Positions 6,627 to 14,509 of a stretch of DNA of 16,838 nucleotides are shown here, one piece after another. Positions within the stretch are counted from its first letter, which is position 1, and every line of letters starts with the position of its first letter. The stretch lies in the NCBI GenBank assembly GCA_937907055.1, contig CALCTW010000051.1, forward strand, positions 1 through 16,838. Reading direction: 5' to 3'. The notes under the pieces were generated by a model that saw only the letters and a program-made list of their open reading frames with translations, was not told the DNA's origin and ran no database searches. The stretch is from an uncultured Clostridia bacterium. Its GTDB lineage: Bacteria > Bacillota > Clostridia > Christensenellales > Aristaeellaceae. The translations under genes and the position numbers were made by a program.

Positions 6627-6640
6627 GTTGAATTATCAAC
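6627..6640 (+). promoter_or_regulatory. Inverted repeat at the degV transcription start
   Basis: GTTGA (6627-6631) and TCAAC (6636-6640) flank ATTA. The repeat begins 7 bp after the -10 box, at the predicted start of transcription, where a repressor site would act. The arms are short, so chance occurrence is possible. Confidence 0.3.
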
Positions 6641-6684
6641 AACTTGTCATTTGGAATGCTCGTTGGGTCGGGCAGGGAGGGTTT

Positions 6685-7536
6685 ATGGCTATTCGTTTTT
6701 TGATCGATTCGTCCTCTGATATCAGTCTGGCGGAGGCGGAAGCGCATGGTATCGCTTTTGTACCCATGACGGTCTCCTTCGGTCAGGAGGAATATCGCGA
6801 TGGAATCGATCTTGATAAAGACGCTTTCTATGAAAAACTCATCGAGAGCGATGTTCTGCCCCGCACGGCGCAGGTGCCGCCTCATGTCTACAGCAGAGTG
6901 TTCGCTGATCTGACTGCCAATGGTGATACCGTCATCACCATCACCATTTCCTCGGCATTTTCCGGCACGTATCAGAGCGCGTGTCTCGCCGCGCAGGATT
7001 TCCCGGGTAAAGTGTATGTGGTCGACAGCCGCAATGTCAGCATCGGTGAGCAGCTGCTCATTCTGCGCGCGCTGGAAATGGCGCGGGAGGGGATGCCGGC
7101 GGAAACGCTTGTGGCAAAACTGGAACAGGAGCGGGAAAGCATCCGTGTGATGGCTGTTCTGGAGACACTTGAATACCTCCGCAAGGGCGGACGCATCCCG
7201 GCCGCGCTGGCAGTCGCCGGGGATCTGCTGAACATCCGTTCGGTCGTCGCCGTGGAGGAGGGAAAGGTCCATCTGGTCGGCAAGGCGCGCGGCTCCAAAA
7301 ACGGCAATAATCTGCTCCGCAAGCTGGTGCTGGAGGGCCGCGGCATCAATTTTTCCCGTCCGCACTGTGTCGCTTACAGCGGTCTTTCCGATGCCGTTCT
7401 GCGCAAATATATGCAGGATCATGCCGATCTCTGGCAGACGGACACCTGTGAGCTTCCTGTCCGCCGGGTGGGCAGCGCCATCGGTACCCACATCGGGCCG
7501 GGCGCCATCGCTGTGGCCTTTTTTGAGAAGGATTGA
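6685..7536 (+). CDS. DegV family fatty acid-binding protein
   Basis: A 283-aa two-domain DegV/FakB-type protein. Characterised members bind a fatty acid and present it to the kinase FakA; FakA is not in this window, so that role is known for the family only. Landmarks are the N-terminal FLIDSSSDI (5-13), RTAQVPP (60-66), ISSAFSGTYQSA (88-99) around the lipid carboxylate site, DSRNVSIG (114-121), ETLEYLRKGGRI (160-171) and the C-terminal IGTHIGPGAIAV (266-277). I place the start at the ATG at 6685 because GGGAGG lies just upstream and the family begins with MxIxxxxDSSSD. An in-frame ATG at 6625 would add 20 unrelated residues and coincides with the transcription start. It stands alone between its own promoter and terminator. 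Confidence 0.95.
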   Translation: MAIRFLIDSSSDISLAEAEAHGIAFVPMTVSFGQEEYRDGIDLDKDAFYEKLIESDVLPRTAQVPPHVYSRVFADLTANGDTVITITISSAFSGTYQSACLAAQDFPGKVYVVDSRNVSIGEQLLILRALEMAREGMPAETLVAKLEQERESIRVMAVLETLEYLRKGGRIPAALAVAGDLLNIRSVVAVEEGKVHLVGKARGSKNGNNLLRKLVLEGRGINFSRPHCVAYSGLSDAVLRKYMQDHADLWQTDTCELPVRRVGSAIGTHIGPGAIAVAFFEKD

Positions 7537-7549
7537 TTCGCTCCTTATT

Positions 7550-7582
7550 CGTCTCCGCGTTCCGCGGGGGCGTTTTCTTTTT
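7550..7582 (+). terminator. Rho-independent terminator after degV
   Basis: A 10-bp stem with two G-T pairs forms between 7550-7559 (CGTCTCCGCG) and 7563-7572 (CGCGGGGGCG) around a TTC loop. TTTTCTTTTTT follows. Confidence 0.88.
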
Positions 7583-7685
7583 GCATTTACAGGTTTTGTC
7601 CGTGTTTGCGCCTGTTCATCGGTGTTTTGCCTTAAAATATCCACGAAATGTCTATAAAATGAAACGCCTTTTTCTTAATTACCCG

Positions 7686-7714
7686 TTGCCTGAAGGCGGC
7701 GTTTACGATATAAT
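7686..7714 (+). promoter_or_regulatory. Putative sigma-A promoter for the DUF2461 gene
   Basis: TTGCCT (7686-7691), 17 bp, perfect TATAAT (7709-7714). The start near 7721 lies downstream of every earlier in-frame start except those at 7758 and 7785, which helps to fix the gene start. Confidence 0.75.
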
Positions 7715-7784
7715 AAAGAAAGGGAAAACCCGCACAATTTGCCGATCGGCCGGGAGGATGATCAGGCGGATCTGGAGGCTGCAC

Positions 7785-8600
7785 TTGTTTACTGGGTTTA
7801 CAGATGCGACGATGGAATTCTTCCTCGGTCTTCGCTTTGATAACAGCAAGCGCTACATGGATGAGCATCGTCAGCTCTACACCGATGAAGTCCGTCTCCG
7901 GTTTTACAGCCTCATCGAGGATCTCGCGCCTGCCGTTCTGCAGGTCGATCCCGAGATGGAAGTCCGTCCGCATAAGTGCCTCAGCCGGATCAACCGTGAT
8001 ACCCGCTTCAGCGCCGATAAATCCCCCTACCGGGATCATCTCTGGTTCTGCTTTCGCAAGGCCGGGGCGGATAAAAATAACGTCCCCTGCTTCTGGTTCG
8101 AGCTGGGTCCCGATCATATGGATTGGGGCTGCGGCACATGGTTTGAGCAGCGGGAGATGATGGAGGTCGTCCGCCGCAGGATGCTCGCGCATCCGGATGA
8201 TTTCATCCATCTGCTGGATGTCATTGAGCGCAGCGGTCTGTACATGGGCGGCAACCGCTTTAAGCGCATGGCCGTTCCGGATGAATTACCGGAGCGTCTC
8301 CGCGGCTGGTGGTGCCAGAAGGATGTTTTTGTTTCCCGTCCGGTCATTTCCATGAAACCGGCCTTCACGCCGGGTCTTGTCGAGGCTGTGCGCCGGGATT
8401 ATCTCACCCTCAAGCCCTTCTACACCCTCATGAAGGGGTGTATGGAGCAGGCTATGGAGGAGATCGACGCCGCGCTGAAGGCTGAAGCGGATGAAAAGCT
8501 CATCCTGCCCTCTCAGAAGGAATTCAGCGCCCGTGCTGTGGCGGAAAACAAGGTCGATCTCAGCGGCGTCTTTGTAAAAAAGTACGAGGACGATTTCTGA
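7785..8600 (+). CDS. DUF2461 family protein, TTG start
   Basis: A 271-aa protein of the DUF2461 family, whose biochemical role is unknown to me. Family hallmarks are FTGFTDATMEFFLGLRFDN (2-20), where the usual form is F.GF...T..FL..L..NN, and RINRDTRFSADKSPYRDH (68-85). A central strand region (FWFELGPDHMDWGCGTW) and an Arg-rich C-terminal half follow. The family start lies before the first ATG inside it (7812), so an earlier start is needed. TTG at 7785 gives MFTGFTD and has GGAGG at 7774-7778 with 6-nt spacing. ATG at 7758 is in frame, but its GGAGG is directly adjacent (no spacing). The frame stays open further upstream, but that part lies before the predicted transcription start. It appears monocistronic. 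Confidence 0.88.
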   Translation: MFTGFTDATMEFFLGLRFDNSKRYMDEHRQLYTDEVRLRFYSLIEDLAPAVLQVDPEMEVRPHKCLSRINRDTRFSADKSPYRDHLWFCFRKAGADKNNVPCFWFELGPDHMDWGCGTWFEQREMMEVVRRRMLAHPDDFIHLLDVIERSGLYMGGNRFKRMAVPDELPERLRGWWCQKDVFVSRPVISMKPAFTPGLVEAVRRDYLTLKPFYTLMKGCMEQAMEEIDAALKAEADEKLILPSQKEFSARAVAENKVDLSGVFVKKYEDDF

Positions 8601-8644
8601 TTTCGCGCTTTGGTTTTTCCCCGTGTGATCCGTTTTTATCAAAG

Positions 8645-8673
8645 TTGTTCTTTTTTTCATTCCCTGCATACAT
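8645..8673 (+). promoter_or_regulatory. Possible promoter for the phosphohexomutase gene
   Basis: TTGTTC (8645-8650), 17 bp, ATACAT (8668-8673) with TGC before the -10 box. Both boxes are weak. No clear terminator ends the preceding DUF2461 gene, so this gene may also be read from upstream. Confidence 0.35.
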
Positions 8674-8696
8674 GATTTCAGGAACGGAGGGTATTT

Positions 8697-10199
8697 ATGA
8701 TCGATTTCAAAGCACTCAAAAGCGGCACGGATGTTCGCGGAAGAGCGCTGGGTGACAATGCGCCTTTGACGGCTGAAGCGGCCGGGATCATCGGCGCGGC
8801 GTTTGTCTGCTGGCTGCAGAAACAGGGGATCACGGCGCCCCGCGTCAATATCGGGCGCGACAGCCGTCTTTCCGGTGAAATGCTGCTGGATGCCTGCGCG
8901 GACGGCATGGCCCGTCAGGGCGCGCAGGTAGTCTGCTTCGGCATGTGCACCACCCCCGCCATGTATATGAGCCTTCTCACCGAAGGGGTCGGCGGCGATG
9001 CCAGCATCATGGTCACGGCCTCTCATCACCCGTCCGACCGTAACGGTCTCAAGTTCTTCATCCGCCGCAGCGGCATTACCGGTGAGGAACTCAATGAGAT
9101 CCTTGCCATCGCGGCGGATCTCGAGGTGCCGGACAGCTACAGCGGCACGATCGGTCATTTTGATTATCTTCCCGTCTATCAGAAGCTTCTGGCGGATCGT
9201 GTCCGTACTGGTCTCGATACGGATATCGCCAAGCCTTTGCTGGGCATCCACATCGTGGTGGACGCGGGCAACGGCGCCGGCGGCTTCTATGCCGATATGC
9301 TCCAGTCTCTGGGCGCGTGGACAGAAGGCAGCCAGTTCCTGGAGCCGGACGGCCATTTCCCCAATCATATCCCGAACCCGGAAAACGCGCAGGCGATGGA
9401 AATGGTCTCCGACGCAGTCAAGAAGGCCGGCGCGGATCTGGGCGTCATCTTCGATGCCGACTGTGATCGTGCCGCCATCGTGGATCAGAACGGCCGCGAG
9501 ATCAACCGCAACCGTCTGATCGCCCTGATCAGCGCCATCCTGCTGGATAAGACGCCCGGGATCACCGTTGTTACCGACAGTGTCACCTCCTCCGGTCTCA
9601 GCCGTTTCATCGGCGACTGGGGCGGTGTGCACTATCGCTATAAGCGCGGCTACCGCAATGTCATCGATGAAGCCATCAAGCTCAACGAAGCGGGCATCGA
9701 CTGCCCTCTCGCCATCGAGACCAGCGGCCATGCCGCTCTGCGTGAGAATCATTTCCTTGATGACGGCATGTATCTCGTCACCGTGCTCATCTGCGAAGCC
9801 ATGCGTCTCAAGCAGCAGGGCAAGTCCCTGTCCGATCTGCTCGATGGCCTCAAGGAGCCTGTGGAAAGCGCCGAGATCCGCCTGAACATCACCGCGGAGG
9901 ATTTCCGCGAGACCGGCCGTGAAGCCATCGCCCAGGTGATGGATTATGCCGCCGGCGCGCAGGAATGGCACATCGCTCCCGATAACCGTGAGGGTGTGCG
10001 CATTAACTTCGATCTGCCCGGCGGGCTGGAGAACGGCTGGTTCCTCCTGCGCCTGTCCGTGCATGATCCCGTGCTGCCCCTCAACATCGAAAGCGATGTC
10101 GAAGGCGGCGCGAAGAAGATCGCCGAAAGCCTGTACAAGGTGCTGAAGGATGCCGATCAGATCGATCTCAAGCCCCTGCAGGATTTTATCGGCGCGTAA
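8697..10199 (+). CDS. Phosphoglucomutase/phosphomannomutase family protein (alpha-D-phosphohexomutase)
   Basis: A 500-aa cytosolic enzyme expected to interconvert 1- and 6-phosphates of hexoses (glucose or mannose). The N-terminal SGTDVRG (9-15) binds the phosphate region. TASHHPSDRNGLKFF (107-121) carries the phospho-serine S109, DADCDR (253-258) provides the Mg2+ ligands D253, D255 and D257, and ETSGH (341-345) is the sugar-recognition loop. RLSVHDPVLPLNIES (452-466) in domain 4 fits phosphate binding. The wording TDVRG and the YKRGYRNVIDE segment set it apart from GlmM-type enzymes, which read FGTDGIRG. Glucose versus mannose preference is not decidable. GGAGG (8686-8690) precedes the ATG by 6 nt. 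It is followed after 96 bp by transketolase, with no terminator seen between them. Confidence 0.92.
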   Translation: MIDFKALKSGTDVRGRALGDNAPLTAEAAGIIGAAFVCWLQKQGITAPRVNIGRDSRLSGEMLLDACADGMARQGAQVVCFGMCTTPAMYMSLLTEGVGGDASIMVTASHHPSDRNGLKFFIRRSGITGEELNEILAIAADLEVPDSYSGTIGHFDYLPVYQKLLADRVRTGLDTDIAKPLLGIHIVVDAGNGAGGFYADMLQSLGAWTEGSQFLEPDGHFPNHIPNPENAQAMEMVSDAVKKAGADLGVIFDADCDRAAIVDQNGREINRNRLIALISAILLDKTPGITVVTDSVTSSGLSRFIGDWGGVHYRYKRGYRNVIDEAIKLNEAGIDCPLAIETSGHAALRENHFLDDGMYLVTVLICEAMRLKQQGKSLSDLLDGLKEPVESAEIRLNITAEDFRETGREAIAQVMDYAAGAQEWHIAPDNREGVRINFDLPGGLENGWFLLRLSVHDPVLPLNIESDVEGGAKKIAESLYKVLKDADQIDLKPLQDFIGA

Positions 10200-10295
10200 A
10201 TCCGTTGGTTCCGCGTCCGGCATTTCCTGAACGCGTGAGCATAGAATCCATCATCACGATCAATCACCCAATCTGTTTTGAGGAGGATCATTCCA

Positions 10296-12269
10296 ATGAA
10301 TGAGATCAGTGTAAAGACGATCAACAACATCCGTACTCTGGCGGCCGATACCGTTCAGAAGGCGAACAGCGGCCATCCCGGCGCTCCCATGGGCATGGCG
10401 GCCATGGCTTATGCTGTCTGGTTCAACCAGATGAAGCACAACCCCGCCAACTCCAAGTGGGCGGATCGTGACCGCTTTGTTCTTTCCAGCGGCCACGCCA
10501 GCGCGCTGATGTACACCATGCTCCATCTGTGCGGCTACGGCCTCACCATGGATGACATGAAGCAGTTCCGTCAGTGGGGCAGCAAGACCCCCGGCCATCC
10601 CGAGTTCGGCCACACCAACGGTGTTGAGACCACCACCGGCCCTCTGGGTCAGGGCGTTGCCAACGCTGTCGGTTTCGCGATCGCCGAGACCATGATGGCG
10701 GCTCGCTTCAACAAGCCCGGCTATGAGATCGTCAATCACCGCACCTACGCGTTCTGCGGCGACGGCTGCATGATGGAAGGCATCGCCTCCGAAGCGGCTT
10801 CTCTGGCCGGCACGCTGGAACTGGGCAAGCTCACCCTGCTCTACGATGACAACGAGATCTCCATCGAAGGCAACACCGATATCGCGTTCAAGGAGAATGT
10901 CGGTGCCCGTTTCGAAGCTTACGGCTGGCATGTGCAGCGTCTGGCGGACGGCAATGACGCCGATGCCATCATCGCAGCCATCGAGAATGCCAAGCAGGAT
11001 CCCCGTCCTTCTCTGATCATCTGCCCCACCAAGATCGGCTTCGGCTGCCCCGCCAAGGAAGGCAAGGCCTCCGCGCACGGCGAGCCCCTGGGTGTTGACA
11101 ATGTCGCCGCCACCAAGCAGGCGCTGGGCATGCCCGAGGACAGCTTCTACGTTCTGCCTGAAGTTTACGCTCACGCGCAGGAATGCATGAAGAAGAACGC
11201 CGACGCGGAAGAAGCCTGGAACAAGCTGTTCGCCGCTTATGCCGCTGAATATCCCGAGATGGCCGAAGAATGGAAGCAGTGGCACTGCGCCGAGCTGCCC
11301 GAGTCTGTCAAGAATGACGAGACCCTCTGGAACTGGGAAGGCAAGATCGCGACCCGCGCCACCTCCGGCGAAATGATCAATCGTCTGGCCAAGCTGCTGC
11401 CCAACCTCGTTGGCGGCTCTGCCGACCTTGCTCCCTCCAATAAGACCAACATTGCCAACGGCGGCGATTACAGCGCCTCCAACCGCGCCGGCCGCAACAT
11501 GCACTTCGGTGTGCGTGAGCACGCGATGGCTGCCATCTGCAACGCCATGGCGCTGCACGGCGGTCTCCGCGTCTTCTGCGGCACCTTCTTCGTCTTCAGC
11601 GATTACATGAAGCACGCCATGCGTATGGCGGCCATCATGAAGCTGCCCGTCACCTTCGTCCTCACGCACGACTCCATCGGTGTCGGTGAAGACGGCGCGA
11701 CCCACGAGCCCATCGAGCAGCTGGCCGGTCTGCGCTCCGTGCCCGATCTGCAGGTCATCCGTCCTGCCGACGGCAAGGAGACCACCATGGGCTGGCTCAC
11801 CGCGCTGACCTCCGGTCTGCCCACCTGCCTCGTCCTCACCCGTCAGAACCTGCCCCAGTATGATGGCTGCAAGTTCTGCATGCAGAAGGGCGGCTACGTG
11901 CTCAGCGATTGCGAAGGCACGCCCGATGTCCTGCTGATGGCCAGCGGTTCTGAAGTTGAGCAGATCCTGCAGGCGCAGGGCATGCTGAAGGAAGAGGGCA
12001 TCAAGGCCCGCGTCATCTCCATCCCCTGCATGGAGATCTTCCTCAAGCAGGATGCCGCTTATATCGAGTCCGTCATCCCCTCCGCCATCCGTGCCCGTGT
12101 TTCCATGGAAGCCGGCCACACCATGCCCTGGTACCGCTTCGTCGGTCTGGACGGCAAGGCGCTGGGCATCGACCACTACGGCGCTTCCGCTCCCGCAGCC
12201 ACCCTGTTCAAGGAGTTTGGCTTCACCGCGGAGAATGTCGTCAAGGCTGCCAAGGAAGTCATCAAGTAA
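10296..12269 (+). CDS. tkt: Transketolase
   Basis: A full-length 657-aa thiamine diphosphate enzyme that transfers two-carbon units between sugar phosphates in the non-oxidative pentose phosphate pathway. Landmarks in order are SGHPGAPMGMA (25-35), LSSGHASALMY (63-73), TTGPLGQG (113-120), the ThDP/Mg2+ motif GDGCMMEG with N186 about 30 residues later (155-186), and FGVREHAM with catalytic E408 (404-411). GEDGATHEPIEQLAGLRS (464-481) and the C-terminal IDHYGASAPA complete the active site. The start is the ATG at 10296, 9 nt after AGGAGG (10281-10286). The upstream TTG at 10278 overlaps the ribosome site and is rejected. Codons are strongly biased to C-ending forms, more than in neighbours, suggesting high expression. 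A strong terminator follows. Confidence 0.97.
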   Translation: MNEISVKTINNIRTLAADTVQKANSGHPGAPMGMAAMAYAVWFNQMKHNPANSKWADRDRFVLSSGHASALMYTMLHLCGYGLTMDDMKQFRQWGSKTPGHPEFGHTNGVETTTGPLGQGVANAVGFAIAETMMAARFNKPGYEIVNHRTYAFCGDGCMMEGIASEAASLAGTLELGKLTLLYDDNEISIEGNTDIAFKENVGARFEAYGWHVQRLADGNDADAIIAAIENAKQDPRPSLIICPTKIGFGCPAKEGKASAHGEPLGVDNVAATKQALGMPEDSFYVLPEVYAHAQECMKKNADAEEAWNKLFAAYAAEYPEMAEEWKQWHCAELPESVKNDETLWNWEGKIATRATSGEMINRLAKLLPNLVGGSADLAPSNKTNIANGGDYSASNRAGRNMHFGVREHAMAAICNAMALHGGLRVFCGTFFVFSDYMKHAMRMAAIMKLPVTFVLTHDSIGVGEDGATHEPIEQLAGLRSVPDLQVIRPADGKETTMGWLTALTSGLPTCLVLTRQNLPQYDGCKFCMQKGGYVLSDCEGTPDVLLMASGSEVEQILQAQGMLKEEGIKARVISIPCMEIFLKQDAAYIESVIPSAIRARVSMEAGHTMPWYRFVGLDGKALGIDHYGASAPAATLFKEFGFTAENVVKAAKEVIK

Positions 12270-12282
12270 TTCATCTTTTCCG

Positions 12283-12313
12283 GGCTGCGGGAGCGTGCTC
12301 CCGCAGCCTTTTT
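12283..12313 (+). terminator. Rho-independent terminator after tkt
   Basis: GGCTGCGGGAG (12283-12293) and CTCCCGCAGCC (12298-12308) form a perfect 11-bp stem around CGTG, followed by TTTTT. This is the strongest terminator in the window. Confidence 0.95.
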
Positions 12314-12350
12314 CAAACCATTGCTTTGTCAGCATTCACAGGAGGCATTC

Positions 12351-13400
12351 ATGAGCATCACCCTGATCGAGACCGAACGTCTCATTCTGCGTCCCTTCAC
12401 CGCGGAGGATGAGCCTGTCATCCGCGCCATCGCGGAAGATACGGACACCACCCGTTATCTCTATTGGTGGGGGAGGGATGGCTGGACGCCCGAGGCGGAC
12501 ACACAGCGCTTTTTGTATGAGCATGTCCTGCCCGAATGGCAAAAGCAGCCCGTCCGCTGCATGGAATACGCGGTCGTCCGCAAGTCAGACGGCGCGGTTA
12601 TGGGCGATGCCAGCATCGAATATCTCACCGATACGGAAGGGGAGATCGGCTGGATCCTTCTGCCGGAATACCGCGGTCAGGGCTATATCACCGAAGCCGG
12701 TCAGGCGCTGCTCCGTCAGGGCTTTGAGGAAATGGGCCTGCTCAGGGTCGTGGCGCATTGCGACAGCCGCAATGTCAAAAGTTCCAATGTCATGGAGCGT
12801 CTCGGCATGTCCTTCCGTCAGCTCGCGCCGGGCGCGCGTACCATGAAAAACGGCGTGTGCGGCGATGAATCCACCTACGCTGTCGAAAAAGCGGCATGGT
12901 GGTGGAAAACACACGGCAGTGAAAGCTATGTGAAGCAGACCCGGCAGAAGATCGGTCACGATCTGCTCGTCTTCGCGGGGGCCAGCGTGTTCATGTACCG
13001 CGATGGCTGTCTTCTGCTTCAGAAGCGCGCTGATGACGGCACGTGGAGCATCCACGGCGGCTGTGTGGAGCCGGGCGAGCGTACGGAGGATACCGCGCGC
13101 CGCGAGGTAGAGGAGGAGACCGGTCTCCGCTGCCTGAACATGCGTTATGTCGGCACCTACAGCGGCGAAAACGGCTATCACACCTACCCCAACGGCGATC
13201 TGGCGTGGATCATCGATACCGTTTACCTTTGCACGGAGTGGGAAGGAGAGGTCACCATGCAAGAAGGCGAGGTGGCGGATCTCAAGTGGTTCCCGATCGA
13301 TGCCCTGCCGCCGCAGGAGCAGTGGCCTTCCAATATCTATTCCTATCTGCCGGATTGCTTAAAGCTCATCCGCGCGTATGAATCGGAACAGCAGCCGTGA
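12351..13400 (+). CDS. GNAT acetyltransferase-Nudix hydrolase fusion protein
   Basis: A single uninterrupted frame of 349 aa joins two enzymes. Residues 1 to about 180 are a RimJ/RimL-like GNAT N-acetyltransferase: ETERLILRPFTAEDE (7-21), EIGWILLPEYRGQGYITEA (98-116) with the acetyl-CoA loop RGQGY, and SSNVMERLGM (144-153). Residues about 195-345 are a Nudix hydrolase, with a complete Nudix box GCVEPGERTEDTARREVEEETGL at 237-259 (G-x5-E-x7-REV-x-EE-x-GL), preceded by WSIHGG. Both domains look intact, so the protein should acetylate an amine and hydrolyse a nucleoside diphosphate derivative, perhaps on related substrates; substrates are unknown. AGGAGG (12340-12345) precedes the ATG. It sits between the tkt terminator and the DUF4349 gene, with no obvious partner. 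Confidence 0.9.
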   Translation: MSITLIETERLILRPFTAEDEPVIRAIAEDTDTTRYLYWWGRDGWTPEADTQRFLYEHVLPEWQKQPVRCMEYAVVRKSDGAVMGDASIEYLTDTEGEIGWILLPEYRGQGYITEAGQALLRQGFEEMGLLRVVAHCDSRNVKSSNVMERLGMSFRQLAPGARTMKNGVCGDESTYAVEKAAWWWKTHGSESYVKQTRQKIGHDLLVFAGASVFMYRDGCLLLQKRADDGTWSIHGGCVEPGERTEDTARREVEEETGLRCLNMRYVGTYSGENGYHTYPNGDLAWIIDTVYLCTEWEGEVTMQEGEVADLKWFPIDALPPQEQWPSNIYSYLPDCLKLIRAYESEQQP

Positions 13401-13447
13401 TCGTTTATCGCACGGCAAAAATTTCAGTAAAAAAAACCTTCTTTCCG

Positions 13448-13503
13448 GGAATAAAGCCCTGTCTTCATCCGTTTGATAGGTAAAGCGCCTTTATTCCGTT
13501 TTT
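13448..13503 (+). terminator. Possible long-loop terminator or regulatory hairpin after the GNAT-Nudix gene
   Basis: GGAATAAAG (13448-13456) and CTTTATTCC (13489-13497) are perfect 9-bp arms separated by 32 nt. G and then TTTTT (13499-13503) follow. The long loop makes it unusual for a terminator. It ends just before the ribosome site of the DUF4349 gene. Confidence 0.35.
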
Positions 13504-13520
13504 CTGAAGGAGAGGAATTT

Positions 13521-14471
13521 ATGAGTACACCAAAGAACAAGTCCGGCAGGATCAGAACGCTTCTGATCCTTCTGGCCGTGATCATTTTCCTTGTTACCGG
13601 CACGCTGCTCACCCGAGAGCAGGCTCCTGCTTCTCCGGTCCTGTCCCGCGCCGCGGGCAAGACTGTGACCTACAGCACCAAGGAAGCGCCGGCTGCCGCG
13701 GAATCGGTCATGATGTTTACCGCCGACGCGGATGTGATCACGGAAGATACCGCCGCCGAAAGCGAAAACGGCGATGCCGCGCGGGGCGACAAGCTCATCC
13801 GCACCGCTTCCGTTTCCCTCAGAACCACCGCGTTCGATACCGTACTGGCAGCCGCGCGCCGCATGGCGGCCGAAGCGGGCGGCCGCGTTGAGAGCCTGAG
13901 TGTTTACGGCGATGCTGATGAACAGAATCGCTGGGGCTATCTCACCATCCGTGTTCCTTCCGAAAAGCTGGATGATTTCCTGGCCACCGCCGAAGGTCTT
14001 GGACAGGTGACCGGCTACAGCGAGAATACGCTGGATGTTTCGGATACCTACTATGATCTCCAGTCCCGCCTCGCTCTGCAGCAGGCCAAGCTGGAAAAAC
14101 TGCAGGCCATGCTCCCGCAGGCGACTACCGTCAGCGAGATCGTTTAGATCGAGTCCGCCATCTCGGAGACGCAGTATCATATCGATCAGTATCAGGGCCG
14201 CCTGAACGGCTATGATGCCCGCATCGATTATTCCACCGTCACCATCGATATCAGCGAAACAAAGGAAGAGGAGCCTGAAAAGGAACTCACCTTCTTTGAG
14301 CGTATCGGCGCCGCGCTGGAGAGCAGCCTGAAGGGCGGTGTGCTCTTCCTGCGGGATATGCTGGTGTTCATCGTGGCCGCGCTGCCGTGGCTGGCCGCCG
14401 CTGGCGTTGTCGCGCTCGTCGTTGTCCTGCTTGTCCGCAGGCGTAAAAAGCAAAAGCCCGATCAGGAATGA
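13521..14471 (+). pseudogene. DUF4349 membrane protein gene interrupted by an in-frame amber codon
   Basis: The frame encodes a DUF4349 protein of 316 codons but contains TAG at 14145-14147 (codon 209). Before it are an N-terminal membrane anchor (about 12-30), a low-complexity linker, then the DUF4349 core from about residue 90: IRTASVSLRTTAFDTV, YLTIRVPSEKLDDFL (140-154), DTYYDLQSRLALQQAKLEKL (175-194). After it the same frame continues IESAISETQYHIDQYQGRL, then DYSTVTIDI (237-245) and a C-terminal membrane segment (about 274-306) with a basic tail, as in intact family members. Reading the frame as one gene is therefore secure. The TAG could be a recent CAG or GAG mutation, a sequence error, or a recoded codon. 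Translation stopping there gives 208 aa without the C-terminal anchor. GAAGGAGAGG precedes the ATG. The gene for a secreted protein follows after 38 bp. Confidence 0.8.
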
Positions 14472-14509
14472 TCTCTTTGCTTTTTATCCGTTGAATGGAG
14501 GGGAAAAAC

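Noticed and set aside
7533..7784. N-terminal extension of the DUF2461 frame back to 7533
   Set aside because: It overlaps the degV stop, the degV terminator and the DUF2461 promoter, and has no similarity to the family.
8286..10223. Long minus-strand open frame (645 codons) opposite the phosphohexomutase and the end of the DUF2461 gene
   Set aside because: Antisense shadow spanning two real genes; no start signals and no family motifs.
10200..10295. Promoter for tkt in the gap after the phosphohexomutase
   Set aside because: TAGAAT at 10242-10247 resembles a -10 box, but there is no acceptable -35 box at 16-18 bp, so I did not annotate it. tkt may be co-transcribed with the upstream gene.
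10260..12335. Very long open frame on the minus strand (691 codons) opposite transketolase
   Set aside because: It mirrors the tkt codon pattern, is low-complexity (Gly/Ala/Asp/His-rich), has no ribosome site and no recognisable domain. High GC at third positions keeps the antisense frame open.
13394..13416. Hairpin GCCGTG/CACGGC across the GNAT-Nudix stop codon as a terminator
   Set aside because: The stem is 6 bp and is followed by A-rich rather than T-rich sequence on the plus strand; it does not fit an intrinsic terminator in the gene's direction.
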